Positions 7,188-14,800 of a stretch of 18,946 nucleotides of DNA are shown here, in pieces. Both the position numbers and the translations under genes were made by a program. The notes beneath the pieces were generated by a model. It was not told the DNA's origin and ran no database searches. It saw only the letters and a list, made by a program, of their open reading frames with translations. How positions within the stretch are numbered: position 1 is the first letter of the stretch; each line of letters begins with the position of its first letter. The DNA comes from DASWRT01 sp036403035 (GTDB lineage: Bacteria; Pseudomonadota; Alphaproteobacteria; ATCC43930; CGMCC-115725), in NCBI GenBank assembly GCA_036403035.1, contig DASWRT010000528.1, forward strand, positions 1 through 18,946, read 5' to 3'.

Positions 7188-8705
7188 ATGAGTGTCATGC
7201 AGCATATAAGGTGCATGCCAGGGCGGCGTTGGCTGCCGTTGCTGGCCGCCGCCGCTATTGCCGTCGCCACGTGCGCCGCCGGTCGGGCACACGCCGCCGG
7301 CTCCGACGAGAACGTGGTCGTGCAGTGGAGCCGGGCGGCATTGCAGGCCGTGCGAGAGACCCAAGTAGGGCCGCCGATCGTCGCTCGCTCGCTCGCCATC
7401 GCCCATACCTGCATGTACGACGCCTGGACCGCCTACGACGACGTCGCGGTCCCGACCCGCCGCGCCGCCGCCGCCCGCCGGCCGCTGAAGGAGCGGACAG
7501 CGGCGAACAAGAGCAAGGCGGTGAGCTTCGCGGCGTATCGCTGCCTCTCCGACCAGTTCCCGTCACAGATCCCGGCGTTCAAGCTCCTGATGGCGCTTTG
7601 GGACTGCGATCCTGCCGATGCGTCGACCGATCCCGCGACGCCGGCCGGCGTCGGCAACACGGCCGCGCAGGCGGTGCTCGCCTTCCGCTGGCACGACGGC
7701 GCCAACCAGCTCGGCGACCTGCATCCCGGCGCTTATTCCGACTACACCGGATACGCGCCGGTGAACGCGGTGGATTCCGTCGTCGAGCCGAGCCGGTGGC
7801 AACCGTTGCGCGTGCCGAACGGGCGCGGCGGCTTTACGGTCCAGAGCTTCATGACGGCGCATTGGTGGACGGTGACGCCGTTCGCCCTGACCGCAGGCGA
7901 TCAGTTCCGTCCCGGCCCGCCGGCCTCCTTCCCGGCGGAAAAGGCGCGCTACATCGATCAGGCGAAGCAACTCGTCGCCTACAGCGCCACTCTCACCGAC
8001 GAGCAGAAGATGATCGCCGAGTACTGGGGCGACGGACCGTCATCGGAGACGCCGCCCGGGCACTGGTACATGTTCGGCCGGATGGTGTCGGAACGCGACC
8101 ATCACTCGCTCGATGACGACGTGATGATGTTCTTCGCGCTCAGCAATGCGCTCTTCGACGCCGGCATCGCGGCGTGGGACGCCAAACGGTATTACGATTC
8201 GGTCCGGCCGATCACCGCCATCCGCTTTCTGATGCGGGACGACACGATCGAAGCCTGGGGCGGTCCGATCATCGGCACGATCGAGTTGCCGGGCGCGAAC
8301 TGGGAGCCGTACCCGATCGCGGCGCTGACGCCGCCCTTCCCGGAATACGTGTCCGGCCACAGCACCTTCAGCGCGGCGGCGGCCGAGGCGCTGCGGCGCT
8401 TCACCGGCAGCGACGTGTTCGGCGGGTCTGCAGTCTTCCGCGCCGGCACGTCGCGGGTCGAGCCCGGCCACTGCCCGGCCTTCGACACCAAGCTCACCTG
8501 GGCGACGTTCTCCGACGCCGCCGATCAGGCCGGGATATCGCGCCGCTATGCCGGCATCCATTTCGCCGACGGCGACCTGGAGGGCCGGAAACTGGGCCGG
8601 AACGTCGGCGGCGCGGTCTGGGATAAGGCGAGCGCGCTGTTCCATCGCCAGCCGGCGGTGGCGGACATCAAGCGCGGCGCGGACCAGCGGCAGGCGTCGC
8701 GTTAG
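7188..8705 (+). CDS. Secreted vanadium-dependent haloperoxidase family protein (PAP2-like)
   Basis: This 505-residue exported enzyme belongs to the vanadium haloperoxidase/PAP2 fold. The N-terminal 36 residues form a signal peptide (RRW, then a long Ala/Leu/Val core, ending AHA). All vanadate-pocket residues of known haloperoxidases have counterparts: K333 and R340 in KRYYDSVRP (the Kx6RP motif), S389-G390-H391 in YVSGHSTF, and R452 and H458 in SRRYAGIHFAD. Family enzymes use H2O2 to oxidise halides; relatives with the same pocket are phosphatases, so halide use is not proven. SSETPPGHWYMF (285-296) is typical of the bacterial subgroup. The start is ATG 7188, very close to AGGGGG; in-frame ATG 7197 has better spacing. 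It is monocistronic and divergent from a small secreted protein. Confidence 0.88.
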   Translation: MSVMQHIRCMPGRRWLPLLAAAAIAVATCAAGRAHAAGSDENVVVQWSRAALQAVRETQVGPPIVARSLAIAHTCMYDAWTAYDDVAVPTRRAAAARRPLKERTAANKSKAVSFAAYRCLSDQFPSQIPAFKLLMALWDCDPADASTDPATPAGVGNTAAQAVLAFRWHDGANQLGDLHPGAYSDYTGYAPVNAVDSVVEPSRWQPLRVPNGRGGFTVQSFMTAHWWTVTPFALTAGDQFRPGPPASFPAEKARYIDQAKQLVAYSATLTDEQKMIAEYWGDGPSSETPPGHWYMFGRMVSERDHHSLDDDVMMFFALSNALFDAGIAAWDAKRYYDSVRPITAIRFLMRDDTIEAWGGPIIGTIELPGANWEPYPIAALTPPFPEYVSGHSTFSAAAAEALRRFTGSDVFGGSAVFRAGTSRVEPGHCPAFDTKLTWATFSDAADQAGISRRYAGIHFADGDLEGRKLGRNVGGAVWDKASALFHRQPAVADIKRGADQRQASR

Positions 8706-8730
8706 CCGGCGGCGGCGGTTCGCGCCGGCT
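8704..8730 (+). terminator. GC hairpin at the haloperoxidase stop codon
   Basis: AGCCGGCG (8704-8711) pairs perfectly with CGCCGGCT (8723-8730) around an 11-base loop and overlaps the TAG stop. No T tract follows, so termination is plausible but unproven. Confidence 0.4.
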
Positions 8731-8764
8731 ATCGATGAGCCACTGGCCGCGGCGAGGCGATCCG

Positions 8765-8881
8765 TCCTGCTGCGGCCCCCTGCACGGCGCCGTCCCGCCG
8801 CAACCCGTCGAGCACGGCGGCGCATTTGTTGAGAAGGTGCCGTTGCAGCAGCGCAGGGAGGGGCGTGCCGTCGTTGGCGAC
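8765..8881 (-). pseudogene. Relic of a GntR/FCD regulator C-terminus
   Basis: Read on the minus strand, this stretch encodes DGTPLPALLQRHLLNKCAAV and LDGLRRDGAV. The intact GntR protein encoded at 11115-11843 ends with DGARLSTLLQRHLLNKCAAV and LDGLRRDRAI. The central 62 bp are identical at DNA level, and weaker protein similarity continues about ten codons upstream without a gap. No helix-turn-helix or rest of the FCD domain accompanies it, and the frame runs on past the normal stop. It is therefore a gene fragment, left either by a partial duplication of the neighbour or by loss of a second, paralogous regulator. Confidence 0.6.
8792..8853. repeat. 62-bp perfect direct repeat, left copy
   Basis: It is identical base for base to 11139-11200 and in the same orientation, 2,347 bp apart. 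It begins at a GAC codon and ends one base into the codon before LLQRHL. The flanks diverge sharply on both sides. The pair brackets the lower-GC beta-helix gene and the Tat-leader fragment. Confidence 0.9.
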
Positions 8882-9032
8882 CATCCCGTCCCTGGATGTG
8901 TCATGCTGCCGTGCAACCAAGGAGGGTGATCCTGCCAAATGCACGCATACCGTCCTGCCAATCCGAACAGACCGTTGAATTCTTTCCCCGCGATCCGGGG
9001 AGGAGTCGGCGTCTGCAACGGCCCGGTTTTCA

Positions 9033-9133
9033 GAGATCAGCTGATAGCGCTCCGGTCAACCGGCTTGGCGTGGAGATGCCAGCATGCGTCTCGTACAAAT
9101 GACAGCGGAACCGGAGCGCCTATCGCTGATCTC
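9033..9133. repeat. Large imperfect inverted repeat, 24-base arms
   Basis: The arm at 9033-9056 (starting GAGATCAGC, ending GCGCTCCGGT) matches the reverse complement of 9110-9133 at 23 positions, with one extra base in each arm. The 53-base loop contains a smaller hairpin, GC(T)TGGC (9063-9069) with GCCAGC (9078-9083). It lies about 105 bp past the beta-helix stop in that gene's direction of transcription, in otherwise gene-free DNA. It could be a strong terminator, a small structured RNA or a MITE-like remnant. The rest of 8706-9237 shows only the GntR relic and no other gene. Confidence 0.6.
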
Positions 9134-9237
9134 CGTCTCGGCAGGCTGCCGCCCAGTTCACCAGTCAGAAAGTCAGATCCGATCACGTCGTCGAGATAGG
9201 CTGCGAACCGTCCTCTGCGTGATCGGCTCGCGACTTT

Positions 9238-10482
9238 TCAGAAGCCGGTGCAGTACTGGCTGACGTTTGCGAAGCCCGTAATATTGCCCGCTACGCTCGA
9301 TTCGGCATCCAGGCAATTCAGGTCGAAGCCGCCATTGCTGGTTGCGGTGTTTTGCGGATCGTCAAGCAGCAGCCCGCTGCCGGATGTTAGTTGAACGCCA
9401 TCCTTGCTGTTGCTGTTGACGGTCGTATTGATGCTGTGGACAGACGACTGCAGCTGGGCGAAGATGCCATATCCGGTGTTGTTGCTGATATTTGCATTTT
9501 CCAGCTCGATCTTTGATCCGAGAATGGCAGATATGCCGGCTCCGCCGTTCGGCGGCGCGTTGGGGCCCACGCCATTTCCGACGATGGTATTGACGTGATC
9601 GATATTGGGAAATTCATCCCCTGCGCCGATAAGTGCGATTGAAGCTCTAAGTTCGATGCCGAATGAGCCGTTGCCGGAGATGGTGTTGCCGCCGGCAACG
9701 TTGACGCCTGCCTCGTAGGCGGTGACGCCTGCGTGACCGTAGTGGGGGATGTTGTTCGTGCCGTTATTGGCAATCGTATTTTGGGCGATGGCGGCAAAGC
9801 TGCCGGCAGCTATGTGAATTCCGCTCGCGCCATTTCCGAATATTTGATTACCCCCCATGACGGCCCTGACATTGCCGCCGATAAACGCGGCGCTGCCAAA
9901 GACGGCCTGGACGCCGGCGAACGTATTGTTGGACACGACGCTATTCGTAATCGTGAAACTTGAATGAAGGGCGGCGGTCACGCCGAAGCGGTTGTTCGTA
10001 AGGGTGCAGTGGTCGATTGTGGCATCGGATGACTGGACTACGTTGATCGCTGCGCTGCTGGCATCCTGGATCGTGCAATTCCGCACATTGAGCCGCTGCA
10101 CACCAGAGGCGACGATGCCCGAAAGACCTCCGACAATCGTGAAGCCGTCGATCGTCGCGCCGTCCGCTCTGACAAAAACGACTGGTCTGGTGTCATCGGC
10201 TGCGGTGATGGTTGCCCCGCTTGTCGTCACGAGCGTTACGTTCGGGCTTTGGATGGTCACGTTTTCGTGGCAAGCCCCGTTTACCGAAATAGTTATCGGA
10301 TCTGCTTCAACTTGATCGAGAGCTTTCGTGATAGACTGACGTCCTGCGTCACAATCGACATAAATATCGGCTTGTTGCTGCTGATCCGCCCAAGCGGACC
10401 GCTCATTCAACGTGCCGCCCGACAGCAAAGTCCATAAGAAAAGCAATGGTATCGAGAAATTCCAACTAGCTATGTGCCGCAT
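9238..10482 (-). CDS. Secreted right-handed parallel beta-helix repeat protein
   Basis: This 414-residue exported protein has a signal peptide of about 32 residues (hydrophobic IPLLFLWTLL, cleavage after AWA). From about residue 85 to 395 it is a ladder of short repeats with the beta-helix pattern, for example ATIDGFTIVGGLSGIVASG, LNVRNCTIQDASSAAINV, ATIDHCTLTNNRFGV and FTITNSVVSNNTFAGVQAV. These match PbH1/NosD-type repeats found in carbohydrate-active and surface proteins. No catalytic residues of a known lyase family can be assigned. The ATG at 10482 follows GGAG at about eight bases. Codon use is less GC-rich than in the flanking genes, and the gene lies between the 62-bp direct repeats, both of which suggest horizontal acquisition. 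Confidence 0.85.
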   Translation of the reverse strand: MRHIASWNFSIPLLFLWTLLSGGTLNERSAWADQQQQADIYVDCDAGRQSITKALDQVEADPITISVNGACHENVTIQSPNVTLVTTSGATITAADDTRPVVFVRADGATIDGFTIVGGLSGIVASGVQRLNVRNCTIQDASSAAINVVQSSDATIDHCTLTNNRFGVTAALHSSFTITNSVVSNNTFAGVQAVFGSAAFIGGNVRAVMGGNQIFGNGASGIHIAAGSFAAIAQNTIANNGTNNIPHYGHAGVTAYEAGVNVAGGNTISGNGSFGIELRASIALIGAGDEFPNIDHVNTIVGNGVGPNAPPNGGAGISAILGSKIELENANISNNTGYGIFAQLQSSVHSINTTVNSNSKDGVQLTSGSGLLLDDPQNTATSNGGFDLNCLDAESSVAGNITGFANVSQYCTGF

Positions 10483-10936
10483 TATTCACTCCATTAACGA
10501 GGATTCATTTGTACTTTAGGCGATTACTTAAGAATCGTTGCAGTTTCGGCGACCAACCCGACGAGTCTGGCGCGGCGCAAACTCGCATACTGTCGGTTGA
10601 TGCCAAGCGAGCGTGGCGAAAACGGCCGAGAGCCGCCCAGAGGGCGATCCGTACTGCCCTGTCGAAAGGATAGATACTTTTTTGCCTTTGTGCGACTATA
10701 TTATCCCTATGAATATATTATATAGAACTAGCAGATATGATAAAGAGATACTTAGTTCCAGGAACGTGCTGGAAGAGTTGGCAAAAATATAACAAAGTGA
10801 TCGTTTTATATGGCAAAAAATTATGTCCGTTTCGGGCGCCGCACCATACGTAAGCAATCGCCTATATGCAGCGAGCGGGGCCGCCGGCTTCACCTTGCCA
10901 TCGCCTTTCAGCCGACTTTATTGGAGGAGAGCCACG
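10483..10936. other. AT-rich gene-free spacer with promoter-like symmetry elements
   Basis: About 450 bp without a convincing gene. From about 10670 to 10830 it is strikingly AT-rich for this genome, including the stretch ATGAATATATTATATAG. Three symmetry elements stand out: CGATTACTTAAGAATCG (10521-10537), about 40 bp upstream of the beta-helix ATG; GTTCCAGGAAC (10755-10765); and TGGCAAAAA repeated at 10779 and 10811, 32 bp or about three helical turns apart. It probably holds divergent promoters for the beta-helix gene and for the fragment starting at 10937. Confidence 0.4.
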
Positions 10937-11089
10937 ATGAAAGGCTGGCCAGGCGCGTCGCCGACGGGGATCGTCCGTCGCGATTTTCTAGCTGCAACTG
11001 CGGCGCGGTCGCCTTTTGCGGTCGGAGATGCCCGGGAGCTCATGCGTTCCGCAAAGGGGAACTGCCCGCCCGTCTTCGATGGCAGGTAA
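10937..11089 (+). pseudogene. Orphan Tat-type leader fragment
   Basis: An ATG at 10937 with a strong GGAGGAGA (10923-10930) opens a 50-codon frame. It contains GIVRRDFLAATAA, the twin-arginine RRxFL motif followed by a short Ala-rich stretch, as in Tat-exported enzymes. The hydrophobic core then stops abruptly (RSPFAVG) and the frame ends at 11089, just before the 3' end of the convergent GntR gene. This looks like the start of a Tat-secreted protein gene whose body was lost, at or near the direct-repeat junction. A genuine small protein, or chance, cannot be excluded. Confidence 0.35.
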
Positions 11090-11114
11090 CGGGTCAAGCT
11101 TCTCGGTGGCGGGA

Positions 11115-11843
11115 TCATTCGACCGCCGCGATTGCTCGGTCCCGCCGCAACCCGTCGAGCACGGCGGCGCATTTGTTGAGAAGGTGCCGTTGCAGCAGCG
11201 TCGACAGCCGCGCGCCGTCGCGGGCGGTGAGGGCGTTCAGGATCGCCTCGTGCTCGGCGACGGCGGCGGCCCAGCGCTCCTCCGACATGTTGGCGCGGTA
11301 GCGGGCGCGGCGGATGCGGCCGGCGAGGCCCTGGTAGGTCGACGAGAGCACCGGGTTGCGCGCCGCCGTCAGGATGCGCTCGTGGATCTCCTGGTTGAGC
11401 CGGAAATACTCCGGAAGCTGCCGGCGCATGTAGTGGGCGCGCATCTGGTGATGCAGCGCGGCGATCTCCGCCAGCTCGGCGTCGTCGATATTGGCGCAGG
11501 CGAGCGCTCCCGACAGGCCCTCCAGCGCGCCCATCACCTGGAACATATGCTCGACGTCGGCCTCGCTGAGCGTCGCGACCCGCGCCCCGCGGTTCGGCAG
11601 CAGCTCCACCAGCCCCTCGGACGCCAGCACCTTCAGCGCCTCGCGCAGCGGCGTGCGCGAGATGCCGAAGGTCTCGCACAGCTCGCGCTCGCCGAGCCGC
11701 GTGCCGGGCGCCAGCTCGCCCTCGACGATCAGGTCGCGCAATCTCGCGACGACCTTGTCGTGCAGGCTCTCGCGGGCGATCGCGAGCTTTCGCTGCGTTG
11801 CCGGCGGGGGCGGCGTCATGTCGTCCACCAGCGCCTCGCTCAC
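11115..11843 (-). CDS. GntR family transcriptional regulator, FCD subfamily
   Basis: This 242-residue regulator has an N-terminal winged helix-turn-helix (about residues 20-85, with LRDLIVEGELAPGTRLGE and FGISRTPLREALKVLASEGL). A C-terminal FCD ligand domain carries candidate metal-binding histidines in QEIHERI, AEHEAIL and LQRHLL. An Asn replaces the first Asp in FRLNQEIH, as happens in some FCD proteins. I chose the GTG at 11843, which overlaps the upstream oxidase stop as GTGA and has GGGGAG before it; ATG 11819 is the alternative. Co-transcription with an oxidase of 2-hydroxy acids fits a GlcC/LldR-like role, sensing that substrate or product. The likely operators are at 14951 and 15046. 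Its 3' end carries one copy of the 62-bp repeat. Confidence 0.9.
   Translation of the reverse strand: MSEALVDDMTPPPPATQRKLAIARESLHDKVVARLRDLIVEGELAPGTRLGERELCETFGISRTPLREALKVLASEGLVELLPNRGARVATLSEADVEHMFQVMGALEGLSGALACANIDDAELAEIAALHHQMRAHYMRRQLPEYFRLNQEIHERILTAARNPVLSSTYQGLAGRIRRARYRANMSEERWAAAVAEHEAILNALTARDGARLSTLLQRHLLNKCAAVLDGLRRDRAIAAVE
11139..11200. repeat. 62-bp perfect direct repeat, right copy
   Basis: It forms codons near the 3' end of the intact GntR gene (protein LLQRHLLNKCAAVLDGLRRD). It is identical and in the same orientation as 8792-8853. Since this copy belongs to an intact gene, it is presumably the ancestral one or the target copy. Confidence 0.9.
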
Positions 11844-14800
11844 GACGCGCTCCCCGCCGTCTCGACGGCGCGATCGAGGAGGCGGGCGAAATGCACCGCC
11901 TCGCGCCCGGCGCCGTCGGCGATCTGATGGCGGCAGCTCGTGCCGCCGGCCACCAGGATCGTGTCGGGCGCCGCCTCGCGCATCTTCGGCAGCACGCTCA
12001 GCTCGCCGATCCGCATCGACACCTCGCGGTGTTCCGCCTCGTATCCGAAGGCGCCGGCCATGCCGCAGCAGGTCGATTCGAACGTCTCGACCTCCAGTCC
12101 GGGAATCAGCCGGAGCGCCGCCGCGACGGCCCCCGCGGTGCCGAACGCCTTCTGGTGGCAATGGCCGTGCAGCAGCGCCTTCGCCGCTCCCACCGGGCCG
12201 AGCGCCACGTCGAAGCGCCCCGCGGCCCGCTCGGCGACGACGAACTCCTCCAGCAGCATCGCGCGCGCCGCGAGCGCCGTAGTGCCGGCGCCGGGCAGCA
12301 TCGCCGCGAACTCGTCGCGCAGCGTCAGCAGGCAGGAGGGCTCCAGCCCGACGATCGCGATGCCGGCCGCGACATACGGGGCGAGCGCGTCGAGCGTCCG
12401 CCGCGCCTCCCGCCGCGCCTCGTCGACGAGGCCGGCCGACAGGAACGTCCGGCCGCAGCAGAGCGGACGGGAGTCTCCGGCGGGCAGGGCAGGGGCATGG
12501 ACATAGTAGCCGGCGCGGCGGAGCAGCCGCTCGGCGGCGCGGGCATTCTCCGGTTCGAACCAGCGATTGAAGGTGTCGATGAGGAGGACGACGTCGCGGG
12601 TAGGGTCGAGGGTGGCGGTTGCGTGTTGTTGGCCGCTGGCGATGTTTCCACCCCCACCCCGGCCCTCCCCCTTAAAGAGGGAGGGGGATTGGTGATGCGA
12701 GAGGGAGGGGGCGTCGCCATCGAAACTCCCTCCCGCCTTGCGGGGGAGGGGCGGGGTGGGGGGTACTCCAGCCGCGACGTTCCGATACGGCCGCGCATGC
12801 CATTCCGGCAGCGGGCGCGCCGCGCTCAGGCCGGCGATCCGCTCGCCGAGCGCCGCCAGGAACGGCACGCGGTTGCGCAAATTCAGCAGCGGGCCGAGCC
12901 TTGAGGCGAGCGGCGCATAGCGAGGGAGATAGGCCACCAGCCGGTCGCGCAGCGAAAGCCCGTGCCGCTTCCGGTACTGGTACAGGAACTCGACCTTCAT
13001 CCGCGCCATGTCGACGCCGGTCGGGCACTCGCGCTTGCAGCCCTTGCAGGAGACGCAGAGTTCCATCGTCTCCTTCATCGCCTCGGAGACGAGCGCGTCC
13101 GGGCCGAGCTGGCCGCTCACCGCGAGGCGCAGCGAGTTGGCTCGGCCGCGCGTCAGGTGCTGCTCATCGGATGTCGCGCGGTAGGACGGGCACATCACGC
13201 CGGGATCCGACTTCCGGCAGGCGCCGTTGTTGTTGCACATCTCGACGGCGCGGCCGAACCCGCCCCAGTCCGACCAGTCGAGCGTGGTCTCGATCGGCAG
13301 GTGCGCGTAGTCCGGCTTGAAGCGGAACAGGCTGCGGTCGTCCATCTTCGGCGGGCGGACGATCTTGCCGGGGTTGAACAGCCCTGCCGGATCGAAGGCG
13401 TCCTTCACTTCCTCGAAAGCGCGGGCGATCCGCGGGCCGAACATCGCCTCGTGGAACTCGGAGCGGACGAGCCCGTCGCCGTGCTCGCCGGAATGCGAGC
13501 CCTTGTACTCGCGCACCATCGCGAACGCCTCCTCGGCGATGGCGCGCATCTTCCGGACCTCGATCTCCTGCTTCAGGTTGATGACCGGGCGCACGTGCAG
13601 GCAGCCGACCGAGGCATGCGCGTACCACGTGCCGTCCGTGCCGTGCTTGCGGAAGATTTTGGTCAGGCGGTCGGTGTATTCGGCAAGGTCCTCCAGCCGC
13701 ACCGCGCAGTCCTCGATGAAGGAGATCGGCTTCCCGTCGCCCTTCATCGACATCATGATGTTGAGGCCCTGCTTCCGGACCTCCCAGACCGCGCTCTGGA
13801 AGGCGGGATCGACCGCCTCGACCACCGCGTCGGGGTAGCCAAGGTCGCCCGTCAGCTCGACCAGTTGCCGGAGCCGGCGCAGATTGTCGTCGGCATCCTC
13901 CCCGGCGAACTCGACCAGCAGCAGCGCCGCCGGCTGGCCCTTCACGAAGCGCTCGACCACCGGGCGGAACATCGCGATGTCGCGTGATAGTTCGATCATC
14001 GTGCGGTCGACCAGCTCGACCGCCGTGGGGCCGAGCTTGACGATATGCTGCGCCGAGTCCATCGCGCCGTGGAAGGTCGGGAAGTGGCAGATCCCCAGGA
14101 CCTTGTGCGGCGGGATCGGCTGGAGGCCGATCTCGATCTCGTTGAAGAAGGCGAGGGTGCCTTCGGACCCGACCAGCAGCTTCGCCATGTTGTGGCCGGA
14201 ATCGTCGATCGTGTCGATGTTGTACCCGCCGACGCGGCGCATCAGCTTCGGGAAGCGCGTCTCGATCTCGTCCGCCTCGCGCCGGTGCAGCGCGCGCATC
14301 GTGCGGACGAGATCCCGGTAGCGCTCGGGGGCCACTTCCTCGCCGAAGTTGCCCGGCACCTCGCCGGCCCGAACGGCGGTGCCGTCGGCGAGCACCGCGT
14401 CGATCGCGCGGACGTTCTGCACCATGATGCCGTAGCGCAGGCTCCGCGAACCGGCGCTGTTGTTCGCCGTCATGCCGCCCAGCGTCGCGCGGCTGCTGGT
14501 CGACACGTCGACCGGGAAGAACAGCCCGTCCTTCCTGAGCGTCTTGTTGAGCCGGTCGAGCACGAGCCCCGGCTGCACGACCGCGCGCCGCGCCGCGGCG
14601 TCGACCGAGAGCAGCCGGTTCATGTGCTTGCTGCAATCCACCACGAGGGCGCGGCCGACCGTCTGGCCGCATTGCGAGGTGCCGCCGCCGCGCGGCAGCA
14701 CCGGCACGCCCTCCTCCCGCGCGATCGCGATCGCCGCCGCGACGTCGTCGCGGTCCTCCGGCACGACGACCCCGACCGGCTCGATCTGGTAGATCGACGC

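Noticed and set aside
8668..9018. 116-codon minus-strand frame over the GntR relic
   Set aside because: It reads the relic in the wrong phase; the regulator-like residues are in a different frame (8765-8881), so this is not a gene.
10696..10893. 65-codon minus-strand frame in the AT-rich spacer with a hydrophobic C-terminus
   Set aside because: No ribosome site or recognisable motif was seen. The hydrophobicity follows from AT-rich codons.
12648..12764. CRISPR or tandem-repeat interpretation of the GC-rich repeat
   Set aside because: There are only two unlike hairpins and no regular spacers or cas genes. A palindromic dispersed element fits better.
13164..14672. 502-codon minus-strand open frame inside the oxidase gene
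   Set aside because: It is an out-of-phase reading of the GC-rich oxidase gene with Arg/Gly-rich low-complexity product and no family motif.
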